64,000 nt of DNA, taken from assembly GCA_944326325.1 (NCBI GenBank), contig CALVDQ010000004.1:62001-126000 (forward strand), read 5' to 3'. The stretch comes from an uncultured Bacteroidales bacterium (GTDB lineage Bacteria > Bacteroidota > Bacteroidia > Bacteroidales > UBA932). A program made the translations under genes and the position numbers. Of the stretch, positions 32,401 through 40,948 are shown one piece after another. The notes under the pieces were generated by a model. It saw nothing but the letters and a program-made list of their open reading frames with translations, was not told the DNA's origin and made no database searches. Every line of letters begins with the position of its first letter. The stretch's first letter is position 1.

Positions 32401-34953
32401 CTAGTTGGATGCAGAGGCCGTTTTCAATGCTGTAAGCCATGACGGGACATATCCCAGGCGGTTCTCAAGTTGGGCCTCATACAGTGATTCCGGAGTTACC
32501 GGTGTGCCGTTGCTTTCTATCCTTTTGGTCTGTGTTTCATCGAAGGTAACGGCTCCTCCATGGAAGCCTACTATGACAGGAGGCATGAATTTCCACCATT
32601 CGCTGTCCAGATCCCACCATTCGAAAGTCCCAGCCCAGTCGTTTGTGGAATTGAAGTTCCAGACGGTGAGATCCGCAAGATGATTCGGCATCTGGATGGC
32701 GTCTCCTCCCTGACGCAGCTGCATCCAGCCTCCTGTACAGCAGTCTATCAGTGTTGCCCTCGGCTGTGTGGCGTGGGATTCAAAGCAGGCGTCCTTGCCC
32801 CACTGGTTTCTCCACAGGACTGTGCCGATACTCGGCTTCGAAACTCCGACGGCATGATACTGTCCTGCCCCTTCAAGGTATTCTCCTTCAGTTCCGACAG
32901 CGCTGTTTCTGTTGATAGGTCCGCTGCTGACATCGCTCGTTGCCCCGATGAACACCCTTGAAGAACGCTCGGCCCTGATGGATGAATGTCCGCGGTTACC
33001 GGAGATGGTGATGTCGTATGCCGATACATTGGCACTGCTCGTTATGCTCAACGCCTCGCTTACACTTTCAAATCCGACCCTGCGTATCCATGAGTTTGTC
33101 AGCCTGACAAAATACAGCGGTTTGAAGGCGCCGTCATCTTCCCAGGTGCCATGGTGTACAAAATCCTCTTTGGCATTTCCGACAAAAGTGAGGTCTTCGA
33201 CCCCGACATTGGAATAATTGGGATAACTGTCTATGCGCCAGCCCCATGATGCGTCAACATCGTGCATGAGCGGTTCCCTGAATGTCACCGTGTTCCCGGA
33301 GACGTCAGCGACCTGGTGGTAGTCTTCCACTTCTACGCCGCCCGTTGATATCGCCCAGTTCGGAACACGGCGGTCAAGCGTATAGTAGTCACCGAGCTCA
33401 TACTGTAAGGCTTCATCGGAATCTTCAAGGACATACAGGCATACCCAGTCGCCTTCGCTGATCCCGTATGTCGAAGACACTTCTACGGAAAAACTTCCTT
33501 TGGCTGCATCTCCCGTTACGTTTGTCTGGCTGCTGTGTGATGTATTGTGCCTGAATGCTATCATTGCCGGGGAACTGTACATCGCGTCACTCGCCGGCAT
33601 TGCCGGATCCTGCATCACAAGCTTCGTCTTGCCGCGTCCCGCTCCCTTGAGCACGAAATTCCCCGCCCGGATGTTTATGGGTCGGGTGTAGTACCCTTCA
33701 GGGTAGGAACTGTCTTCGATGTTGTCTTCGGATGTATGGAGGATGAATTCCCCTTCAGGAAAATATACGATTGCCCTTGCATTGTCGTTGCCGGTGAAGG
33801 TGATTCCGTTTTCATTTTCTGCACTGATCGGGCCTACGGCAGCTGTCAGAGCGGCGATGAATGCATCCCTGTCGGAGATGCCGTCATCCGGAACGGCTCC
33901 GTAATCTGTCACATCATACGTTGTGTAGCCAAGTCCGGATACTTCCGGCGGAGCGGTCTCTCCGTGGTTGTATCCGGCATAGGAAAAATCCAGCAGTACA
34001 TTGTCTTCATCTTCAAGGAGGAATTCATGCCATGCCCGGGTATCGGACGGATTGTAGTCTGTCAAAGGAATGAAATTGAATGTGAATCTGTATTTCCTGA
34101 TGTACTGTTCGGGTTCAGCCGACTGAAGCCAGATTTCTACGGTGTATTCACCTTCTCCCGTTTTTGATGACGGTCCAGTAACGATGAACTGGCCTTCTTC
34201 AGTAATCTGTACCCTCCATCCGTCCGGACAGGTCTTGACGATGGCGTCAGCAACGTCATCGGAGAATGTCACGTCGAATGTCAGTTCCTGGCCGAGAAGT
34301 ATGGACATACCTTCTTCATAGTCTGAAACTTCCATGGTAAGGGACTGGTATACGGGTATCGAGATGCTTTCACCCGTGGCCAGCACGATATCAAGCGTCC
34401 CGTCCTCCTGGCTGTATTCCACGGATGTGAAGAACGAGTCGCTGAATGTCCCGCTGTTAGCCATCATCTTGTTACCGTTTTCGTCGGTGACTTCGGTCCA
34501 TACGGTGCCTCCATCAGTGCTTATTTCCCATGCACCGTCCGTATTTACCCTGAACTGAGGTGTAGCGGATGCTGTCCCGTCGACTGTAGTCCATTCCGTC
34601 CCTCCGTCGATGGAATATATCCAGTTCCCGTTTTCGTCAACGCCGATTACAGGGGTGATACCCCCGCCGTCCTCGGCTACATAGATGTCGATCGAACTGC
34701 CGTCGCTCATGTCTATCCTGTACAGGGTCCCGTCATCGTAGGCATGTACATCCATTACGATCTGTCCTTCCGTAATCAGCGTATATGCGGCGATTGCATT
34801 GTCATTGATCTGCCGGACGACCTCCTCAAGCGCTTCTACCTTGTCTTCGATCCCGTCCAGCCGTGATTCGAGGTCATCGGTGTTCACGCAAGACACGGCT
34901 CCGGCGGCCAAGACCGCAAGGCAGGCTGTGGCCAGATAAAATTTGTTAAACAT
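32401..34953 (-). CDS. DUF4988-type lipoprotein with pectate-lyase-like beta-helix
   Basis: The 850-residue lipoprotein (signal ends GAVSC, Cys22) has a coiled coil (about 25-52, LESRLDGIEDKVEALEEVV) and DUF4988-like repeats (VDENGNWIYSIDGG, NTDGAWEISTDGG). From about residue 345 comes a long body starting with the Pectate_lyase_3 hallmark YDVTDYGAVPDDGISDRDAF. Conserved-looking blocks include FVLKGAGRGKT, MLVGNAK-like strands and HATQPRATLIDCCTGG. The layout recalls the PL29 chondroitin/GAG lyase type and DUF4955 proteins, but I cannot confirm a family without a search. It sits between the sulfatase and the second DUF4988 protein in the GAG operon, so activity on GAG chains is the best guess. 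Confidence 0.65.
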   Translation of the reverse strand: MFNKFYLATACLAVLAAGAVSCVNTDDLESRLDGIEDKVEALEEVVRQINDNAIAAYTLITEGQIVMDVHAYDDGTLYRIDMSDGSSIDIYVAEDGGGITPVIGVDENGNWIYSIDGGTEWTTVDGTASATPQFRVNTDGAWEISTDGGTVWTEVTDENGNKMMANSGTFSDSFFTSVEYSQEDGTLDIVLATGESISIPVYQSLTMEVSDYEEGMSILLGQELTFDVTFSDDVADAIVKTCPDGWRVQITEEGQFIVTGPSSKTGEGEYTVEIWLQSAEPEQYIRKYRFTFNFIPLTDYNPSDTRAWHEFLLEDEDNVLLDFSYAGYNHGETAPPEVSGLGYTTYDVTDYGAVPDDGISDRDAFIAALTAAVGPISAENENGITFTGNDNARAIVYFPEGEFILHTSEDNIEDSSYPEGYYTRPINIRAGNFVLKGAGRGKTKLVMQDPAMPASDAMYSSPAMIAFRHNTSHSSQTNVTGDAAKGSFSVEVSSTYGISEGDWVCLYVLEDSDEALQYELGDYYTLDRRVPNWAISTGGVEVEDYHQVADVSGNTVTFREPLMHDVDASWGWRIDSYPNYSNVGVEDLTFVGNAKEDFVHHGTWEDDGAFKPLYFVRLTNSWIRRVGFESVSEALSITSSANVSAYDITISGNRGHSSIRAERSSRVFIGATSDVSSGPINRNSAVGTEGEYLEGAGQYHAVGVSKPSIGTVLWRNQWGKDACFESHATQPRATLIDCCTGGWMQLRQGGDAIQMPNHLADLTVWNFNSTNDWAGTFEWWDLDSEWWKFMPPVIVGFHGGAVTFDETQTKRIESNGTPVTPESLYEAQLENRLGYVPSWLTALKTASASN

Positions 34954-35001
34954 AGTTCTTGTTATTATAGTTGTCTTTATTAATAATTTACGGGCATTTT
35001 C

Positions 35002-36531
35002 TCATTCCAGGCCTATCCTCTCCATGATATTGTCCCGGTACCAGATGTCATCCGCTTCCTGCAGCTTTCTGCCGAGCACATCGCACAGGTCTGCGAAAAG
35101 CTCCGGATTCTCCCGGTACGGGATGCATGACATCTGGTAAGGATCGTTCCAGTCGTCGAAGATGAGCACCCTCTTGATTTTCCAGTCTCTCGTGACGGCT
35201 ATCTCCATCGTGTACCTGTCTGTCCTGATCCCTCGGGCCTCCGGGAATATGCCGTGCACAATGCCGTTTCCGTCCTTTTCTCCGTCAATGTTCCTGATGT
35301 ACAGGGCTGCATCCGGTATCTCGCATTCCTGCCCGTTTTCGAGGAACAGCGGAGCGAGATTCCTGCCTTCCGCCGTCTCCGGTATCTTGTCGCCGAGTCC
35401 GGCAAGAGCGAGCATGGTCGGCATGATATCGGTGGTGCCGAGCATAGTGGAGTCGACGCGGTGCCTGATCCTGTCCGGATACCTTATCAGGAAAGGTACA
35501 TTGAAGGACTCTGTATATATGGAGTTCTTCGGGTCAAGGGTTCCCTGGCTGCACATTGTCTCACCGTGGTCGGACGTGAACACTACTATGGTGTTCCTGT
35601 CCAGTCCCAGTCTTTCAAGCTCGGCAAGAAGCCTTCCGAATTCCCTGTCCACTCCGGTCACATTGGCGAAATAGTATCTTGCTGCCGGGGCTTTGGACAG
35701 TGTCGTGTCGGCATTGGGCCGGACATAGAGTTCTTCGTAGCACATGTCCTTGTACAGGTCATAGTCTTCTTCCATACAGTCATCGAGACTTTCGTAAGGG
35801 CTGTGCGGCGGATTGTAGGCCACAGCAAGGAAGAACGGAGCCCCGGCTTTACGCTCGCCGTGTTCGTTGCGGAGGAATTCTATGGCCTTGTCGGTCTCGT
35901 GCTTTACGGAATACTCCCCGGGATCATGCCTGACACCTTCCGTATCCCAGTAGTGCGGGTCCTTGTGTACGTCGAACGTGCCGTAGGAGTACCAGTATGA
36001 AAAGCCGTGCCGTCTCTCCGGCGGAGTATAGGCATCCCACTCCGGGTCCCTGTCGCTTACATAGTGTCCCGGATTGGCCGGGTCGTTCTTCATCGGGGTT
36101 TCGGCGTGCAGCTTGCCTATATAGCCGCAGCTGTAGCCGTTGGCGGCGAAGACATCCGATATGCAGACAGCCTTCGGGTCAAGCGTGCTTTCCGGCCGCA
36201 GCGCCATGCAGTTCAAGGTGACTCCGTTCCTTTCCGGATACATCCCGCTGAGGAACATTCCCCTGTACGGGCTGCTGAGGGGGCATGTGCTTGTCGCCCT
36301 GGAAAGTACCAGGGCTTCATCGGCGAACCTGTCGAGGTTCGGCGTGTGTGTCGGGTCCGCTTTCCACCGGACATATCCTGAATAGGCCTCACTGTTCCAG
36401 AATGCGAGGGACTGATTGCGGAACTGGTCCGGGAAGACGTAGATGACATTCGGTCTTTCCTGTACATTGTTTCCGCACGCCGCAAGGGTCAGCCCGGACA
36501 GCGGCACAAGATATTTCCAAATCTCTGTCAT
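35002..36531 (-). CDS. S1-family sulfatase, Ser-type active site, lipoprotein
   Basis: The 509-residue protein has a short lipobox signal (LTLAAC, Cys19) and an alkaline-phosphatase-superfamily fold. VIYVFPDQFRNQSL is the first metal site. The formylglycine motif reads S-S-P-Y-R at residues 86-90, followed by GMFLSGMYPERNG. It therefore uses Ser and not Cys, and needs an anaerobic radical SAM sulfatase-maturating enzyme, which is not in the window. VFTSDHGETM is the later metal site. It should desulfate GAG chains or oligosaccharides; the position of sulfate removed is unknown. Its start overlaps the PL8 stop by 4 bp (ATGA), so the two are coupled. Confidence 0.88.
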   Translation of the reverse strand: MTEIWKYLVPLSGLTLAACGNNVQERPNVIYVFPDQFRNQSLAFWNSEAYSGYVRWKADPTHTPNLDRFADEALVLSRATSTCPLSSPYRGMFLSGMYPERNGVTLNCMALRPESTLDPKAVCISDVFAANGYSCGYIGKLHAETPMKNDPANPGHYVSDRDPEWDAYTPPERRHGFSYWYSYGTFDVHKDPHYWDTEGVRHDPGEYSVKHETDKAIEFLRNEHGERKAGAPFFLAVAYNPPHSPYESLDDCMEEDYDLYKDMCYEELYVRPNADTTLSKAPAARYYFANVTGVDREFGRLLAELERLGLDRNTIVVFTSDHGETMCSQGTLDPKNSIYTESFNVPFLIRYPDRIRHRVDSTMLGTTDIMPTMLALAGLGDKIPETAEGRNLAPLFLENGQECEIPDAALYIRNIDGEKDGNGIVHGIFPEARGIRTDRYTMEIAVTRDWKIKRVLIFDDWNDPYQMSCIPYRENPELFADLCDVLGRKLQEADDIWYRDNIMERIGLE

Positions 36532-39500
36532 AGCTTTTCCTGTTTCAATGATATTTCTTCAGTCCTCGCTTCGCGTGTGGAAAAGGCGAGGACGGTATTC
36601 TCTCCTTCATAGCGGACAGTGACTTCGGTGTCTCCGCTGCAAGATATGCTCCAGCGTCCTTTCAGCGTGACTCCGACCTCTGTAGGTCCGCAAGGGGAAT
36701 CGATCCAGCTGCGTCCGTAGACACTGCGTTCTATCCTTTTCCCGTTCCCGTCGAAAACCTCGTCGCTCGGACCGCTGTACAGGGCAAGGTCCGGATTGCT
36801 GACACTCAGGGTCATCAGTCCGTCTTCGATGCTGTACATTATGATGGACGGCGTGGCCGCCACCAGGTACTCGTCATCACCTTGCTGCAGCTGTCCGAAT
36901 ACGACGAACGCCTTTTCCCCGGATTCGTTGTCCTTGACGATATGCGCCGTACTGTCGCATCTTACCACCGTGTAAGGCAGTGCCCTTGAATATTCTTCAC
37001 ATTGTCCGGGATCAGCATGGACTACGGCCATATACTCGTATCTCCCGTCTTTCACGATGCCTCCGTGGTCGATGTATGCTTTCTCGAATCTTCCTGTGGT
37101 AGGCTCCATCGTCTCTTCATGGAAGGAATCCTGCAGGCCTGATGTGTACACTACTTTAGAATCCTTTACAAAGAATGTGTTCCCGAACCTGTCGGAGACT
37201 ACGGTGAGGCTGTCACCGCACGGATAGTACGGAGAATCTGCAGTGCTGTCCGGCATTGCATTCTGGAACAGTGTCGTATGCAGCCTGGAACCTTCGAGAC
37301 CGTTTTCCAGCCCGGAACCGAGAGCTATTATCCTGTTCCCGAACGCAAAGTAGGATTTCAGTCCCCGCAGCGTACCGTTGTACTTGTCATGTTCGTGGAG
37401 CTTCATCGCGAAAACCCCGTCCATTCCTTTGTGGCTGACCCCTCCGGCGAACCATTCGTCAGACAGGAGCATTTCTTCGTACCCCGAGAACTCATCCACG
37501 TTCAGGACATTCGCAAGCATTTCTTCCATAGGGATTTCCGCCGCGGTAGTACCCGGTATGTGGCACCAGTCCCAGCCGTCTGTCCGGAATCCGGAGCCGG
37601 TGGCTGAAACATGTTCCGGAGGGTCGGCCATTATCTGCATGCTGCCATGGGTAAGGTATCTGCCGTAGAGGTTGGCTCCATTGTAGATTTCCGCAGCCCA
37701 CAGATATCTGCTGTGTCCGGCGAATGTCACGAGCCATTCTCCCCGCCTATGGGACATGGAGCAGTTGTATCCGTACACATGACAGCCTTCAGGCGCAGGT
37801 TCTGCCGTAATTCCGGCGGCAGTGAACATCTTGCCGTACTGTCCGCTCCCGTCGAGTCTCATGTAGGCTGCAGCAAGTTCCCTGTCAATCTTCTCGCTCC
37901 CGTCCGGAGAACCGGCATCGGCCAGGAGCGCGTACTGCCGGGGTACCAACGCTCCCTTTCCGTCAGGGTGGCGTCCGGACATTGCGAGAGGGAAGGACTC
38001 GCGGTTGCAGTAGAACCTCATCTCGAGCAGGGCCTTTTTCAGGATGCCGTGGCTTTTCTCCGATATGGCGAACCCGGTGCCTCCGAGCATCCAGACTGCG
38101 TTCACGGCCCCGTCGAAGCCTCCTGTGGCGTATGCAGGGTACGCTTTCCGGTGGTGCACCACTGTTCCGTCCGTCTTGAAGCACGGCATTGTCCCGTCTG
38201 CATACATGAATCCGTTGTCTATCCACCTTGACAGAGCTTTCATATAGGCTACCTTGTAAGGAGTGTCATCCAGCATGAGCAGGGAAGCCACCCGGCCCAT
38301 GAGAGAGGTGTTGAATGCATCTATGTCCATCCCTGGTCCTTGGGGAGCAGTCTTCACTTCACCGACCCCGGAGAACCATTCCATTGCTGCCTGTACCTTG
38401 CCCCGGAGTCCGGCAGCCTCGAGGACGTCTTTCATGATTACGGGCGCGGTATAGAAGTTCCTCATGCTGTAGCCGAGGTGATGCACTGTCCCGAGTCCGC
38501 TGCCTGCGGCGAAACCCTGGTCGAGAAGGTGTCTCGTAAGATTGACGTACATGCTTTCTATCTCCGATCTTGTCCCGCTGTCAGTTTCCGCTTTCCAGGC
38601 GGCAGCCAGCTGCAGGAGATTGTCATTGGCCTGGCGCAGGAGCTGGCCGTTCCGGCCGAACTGTGCCGATGCGTCCTTTATCCCGAGGTTGATGTATGTC
38701 TCGCCGTATCTTGTGAAGAATACCGGTTTCCCTTTGATGGTTCCGTCGGCGTTTTCCGAAATCCCGTAGCTGTTGTACATCTCCCTGAGCTTTCCGATGC
38801 TCCACGGTTCCTTTTTCGGGGTCACAAGTTCGACGAACCGGCTGTTTATCAGTTCAAGATCGGCGATTTCGTCTTCGCTTGCCGTCTCCGCAGGGGGGAT
38901 GTCAAGACTTGCGTTCCAGCTGTTGTTCAGTATCAGCCAGTGTGACTGTGTGTCCTTGTTTATGAAAGGTGCCTGCCAGTCAGGTGTATGGTGCCGGATG
39001 TCTTCGAATGCCGAGGTGATGATCCCGTCGAAAAACAGGACGCCCTTGCGGCATTCTTCGGGTGCCATGACCGTTACCCTGTCCATCCCGGTCTCCGGAG
39101 TCCCTTCCATATCTCTGTCAAATGCCACCCAGGAGCCTCTCCACCCTGTGAAGCCGAGCCGGTAGCTGAAACTGCAGCATTCTTTCTCTCCCTTATAGAA
39201 TGTGAACTTCAGCTCGCCTGGCAGTTTTTCCGTGGAATATACCCAGAAAATGAAGGAGGATACGGAGGTCTCTGCCGGATTAGGGTTTTCCGGCAGATAG
39301 GGGATAGTACCGGAAAACGACAGTTCCGCCCCGCGCCTTTTCCATTCCCATCTGAGGGCTTTCTCCCCGAGCTTGCTGTGCTCGCCCGAGACCGATATTG
39401 AGGATGCCTTGCCTGCAACGGCCGGCCCGGTACCGTCTTCAAAGGACATTATCCTGTGGTCTGGGGTCTGGAAATCGACAATTTTGGCACTTGCCGTCAG

Positions 39501-39545
39501 GGTAAGTGCCAAAATTGCAAATAATATGGAAATGGTTTTAATCAT
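36528..39545 (-). CDS. PL8 polysaccharide lyase (chondroitinase type), leftward copy
   Basis: The 1005-residue protein has a cleavable signal peptide ending in TASA. A beta-sandwich lyase N-terminal domain (about 25-190) leads to the alpha/alpha toroid catalytic domain (about 200-560) and beta-sandwich domains to the end. The order matches chondroitin sulfate ABC lyases. Catalytic residues by spacing are His465 and Tyr472 in HHRKAYPAYATGG, and Arg525 in SGRHPDGKG; the 7- and 60-residue gaps fit the Proteus enzyme His501/Tyr508/Arg560. It should cleave chondroitin, dermatan sulfate or hyaluronan by beta-elimination in the periplasm. It lies 1 bp after the GH88 stop and overlaps the sulfatase start. 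Confidence 0.9.
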   Translation of the reverse strand: MIKTISILFAILALTLTASAKIVDFQTPDHRIMSFEDGTGPAVAGKASSISVSGEHSKLGEKALRWEWKRRGAELSFSGTIPYLPENPNPAETSVSSFIFWVYSTEKLPGELKFTFYKGEKECCSFSYRLGFTGWRGSWVAFDRDMEGTPETGMDRVTVMAPEECRKGVLFFDGIITSAFEDIRHHTPDWQAPFINKDTQSHWLILNNSWNASLDIPPAETASEDEIADLELINSRFVELVTPKKEPWSIGKLREMYNSYGISENADGTIKGKPVFFTRYGETYINLGIKDASAQFGRNGQLLRQANDNLLQLAAAWKAETDSGTRSEIESMYVNLTRHLLDQGFAAGSGLGTVHHLGYSMRNFYTAPVIMKDVLEAAGLRGKVQAAMEWFSGVGEVKTAPQGPGMDIDAFNTSLMGRVASLLMLDDTPYKVAYMKALSRWIDNGFMYADGTMPCFKTDGTVVHHRKAYPAYATGGFDGAVNAVWMLGGTGFAISEKSHGILKKALLEMRFYCNRESFPLAMSGRHPDGKGALVPRQYALLADAGSPDGSEKIDRELAAAYMRLDGSGQYGKMFTAAGITAEPAPEGCHVYGYNCSMSHRRGEWLVTFAGHSRYLWAAEIYNGANLYGRYLTHGSMQIMADPPEHVSATGSGFRTDGWDWCHIPGTTAAEIPMEEMLANVLNVDEFSGYEEMLLSDEWFAGGVSHKGMDGVFAMKLHEHDKYNGTLRGLKSYFAFGNRIIALGSGLENGLEGSRLHTTLFQNAMPDSTADSPYYPCGDSLTVVSDRFGNTFFVKDSKVVYTSGLQDSFHEETMEPTTGRFEKAYIDHGGIVKDGRYEYMAVVHADPGQCEEYSRALPYTVVRCDSTAHIVKDNESGEKAFVVFGQLQQGDDEYLVAATPSIIMYSIEDGLMTLSVSNPDLALYSGPSDEVFDGNGKRIERSVYGRSWIDSPCGPTEVGVTLKGRWSISCSGDTEVTVRYEGENTVLAFSTREARTEEISLKQEKL

Positions 39546-39546
39546 G

Positions 39547-40752
39547 TTATTTTGTTACAGGGGCCATGCCTTTTTCAATATTGCCTTTACGTATCAGGGC
39601 TTCGAGGAAATAGTAGTCAGCATAATTCAGAGGAACGTCTATGCTGCTTCCATGAGGTATGCTGCCGACAGAGTGCATGAGGATGAACCCTCCGTTGGTC
39701 CCTTGTGCAGCCCTGTATGCCGGAGAGGAGAGGGACTCTATGATCTTGTCGGCCTTTTCCTTGTAAAGGGCGTTGCCTGTGTGGTAGCTGAGCTCGTAGA
39801 GAGCCGAGGCTATGATGGCCGCGGAAGATGCGTCCCTGTAGGTGTCAGGGATGTCAGGGCAGTCGAAATCCCAGTAAGGGACAAGGTCCTCAGGCATATT
39901 CGGGTTGTTGAACAGGAATCCTGCAACTTTTTCAGCCTGGTCGAGATATTTCTTGTCGGAGGTGAACCTGTAGACCATCGTGTAGCCGTAGAGCGACCAT
40001 GCCTGGCCTCTTGCCCAGGCCGAGTCGTCAGAGTAGCCCTGGGCGGTATATCTTCCCCTGACCTCACCGGTCTCCGGATCGTAATCTACAACATGATATG
40101 TGCTGTAGTCCGGGCGATAGTGGTTCTGCATGGTCTTGTCAGCGTGGCTTACCGCAATCTTCGCGAAAGTGGAGTCTCCGGAGAATTCAGTCGCCTTGAA
40201 GAGAAGCTCGAGGTTCATCATGTTGTCGATGATGACAGGGCATTTCCATCCCCTTTCCCCCTGCCATCCCTTGTCGGCATCCCATGACTGGATGACGCCT
40301 GCTGCCGGACGGAATCTTGTCGAAAGGGATCTGGCGGCGTTTACGATGACATCCTTGTATCCGTCGATGCCTTTGAGCCTCAGTCCGTTCCCATAGCTGT
40401 CGTATACCATGAACCCTATGTCATGATGCCATGTCAGGTATTGGATCGAATCGAGGATTTCCGTATGTTTCCTGGCGTGCCCGGCCCAGTATTCGTCACC
40501 GGTCAGTTCATACATATACCACAGGCTGCCTGCGAAGAAGCCGCTTACCCAGTCGTCCGTCGGCACGTATACTATCTCCCCATCCTTGAAAGTGGAAGGT
40601 ATCTTCACTGTATCTCCTGCTTCGGAGGCATCCACGAGGGACTTGAGTTGGATCTTCGCGTTTTCCACATTGTCATTGATGAGGTCGGTTTTCGGTGCGC
40701 ACTGGACGGCTGTCACGGCCAGTGCGAGCATGGGAAGGAATTTCAATTTCAT
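39547..40752 (-). CDS. GH88 unsaturated glucuronyl hydrolase, lipoprotein
   Basis: The 401-residue protein has a lipoprotein signal ending VTAVQC (Cys18) and the alpha6/alpha6 barrel of GH88. Family blocks are DDWVSGFFAGSLW, WHHDIGFMVYDSYGNG with Asp111 (equivalent to Asp88 of Bacillus UGL), VIIDNMMNLELL with Asp176 (equivalent to Asp149, the general acid/base), and SAWARGQAWSLYGY. It hydrates and opens the 4,5-unsaturated uronic acid at the end of disaccharides made by the PL8 lyases. It is the first gene of the leftward operon and has its own promoter. Confidence 0.93.
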   Translation of the reverse strand: MKLKFLPMLALAVTAVQCAPKTDLINDNVENAKIQLKSLVDASEAGDTVKIPSTFKDGEIVYVPTDDWVSGFFAGSLWYMYELTGDEYWAGHARKHTEILDSIQYLTWHHDIGFMVYDSYGNGLRLKGIDGYKDVIVNAARSLSTRFRPAAGVIQSWDADKGWQGERGWKCPVIIDNMMNLELLFKATEFSGDSTFAKIAVSHADKTMQNHYRPDYSTYHVVDYDPETGEVRGRYTAQGYSDDSAWARGQAWSLYGYTMVYRFTSDKKYLDQAEKVAGFLFNNPNMPEDLVPYWDFDCPDIPDTYRDASSAAIIASALYELSYHTGNALYKEKADKIIESLSSPAYRAAQGTNGGFILMHSVGSIPHGSSIDVPLNYADYYFLEALIRKGNIEKGMAPVTK

Positions 40753-40801
40753 CTTTTTTATAATATTATTAGTTAAAGGCGTCGTTATGCGATGATTGTT
40801 G

Positions 40802-40833
40802 CGAAATTAGTCAAAAACTTCCTTTTTGTCAAA
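40802..40833 (-). promoter_or_regulatory. Promoter of leftward GAG operon (GH88 first)
   Basis: On the minus strand TTTG (40833-40830), 20 bp, then TAATTTCG (40809-40802), one base off the TAnnTTTG consensus. The leader to the GH88 start at 40752 is about 45 nt. The imperfect -7 box fits a regulated promoter. Confidence 0.55.
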
Positions 40834-40891
40834 CAAAATCTACAAATTTTGAATTTTTCTAAAAAAGTCTCCAATTTGCACGATTTTCATG

Positions 40892-40921
40892 TTGACGTTA
40901 AGAAATTATTGCGTATTTTTG
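40892..40921 (+). promoter_or_regulatory. Promoter of rightward GAG operon (PL8-SusCD)
   Basis: TTG (40892-40894, within GTTG), exactly 19 bp, then TATTTTTG (40914-40921), a full match to the -7 consensus. The start codon of the second PL8 gene is 27 bp downstream. Confidence 0.6.
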
Positions 40922-40948
40922 TAGGACATACATAATATTGGTAACCGC

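Larger units (their letters stand above)
40753..40948. promoter_or_regulatory. Divergent control region of the GAG locus
   Basis: The 196-bp AT-rich gap separates the two arms. It contains one promoter in each direction (40802-40833 minus and 40892-40921 plus) separated by about 58 bp. The space between is rich in short A and T runs. A shared regulator could control both arms from here, but no clear operator dyad was found. Confidence 0.6.
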
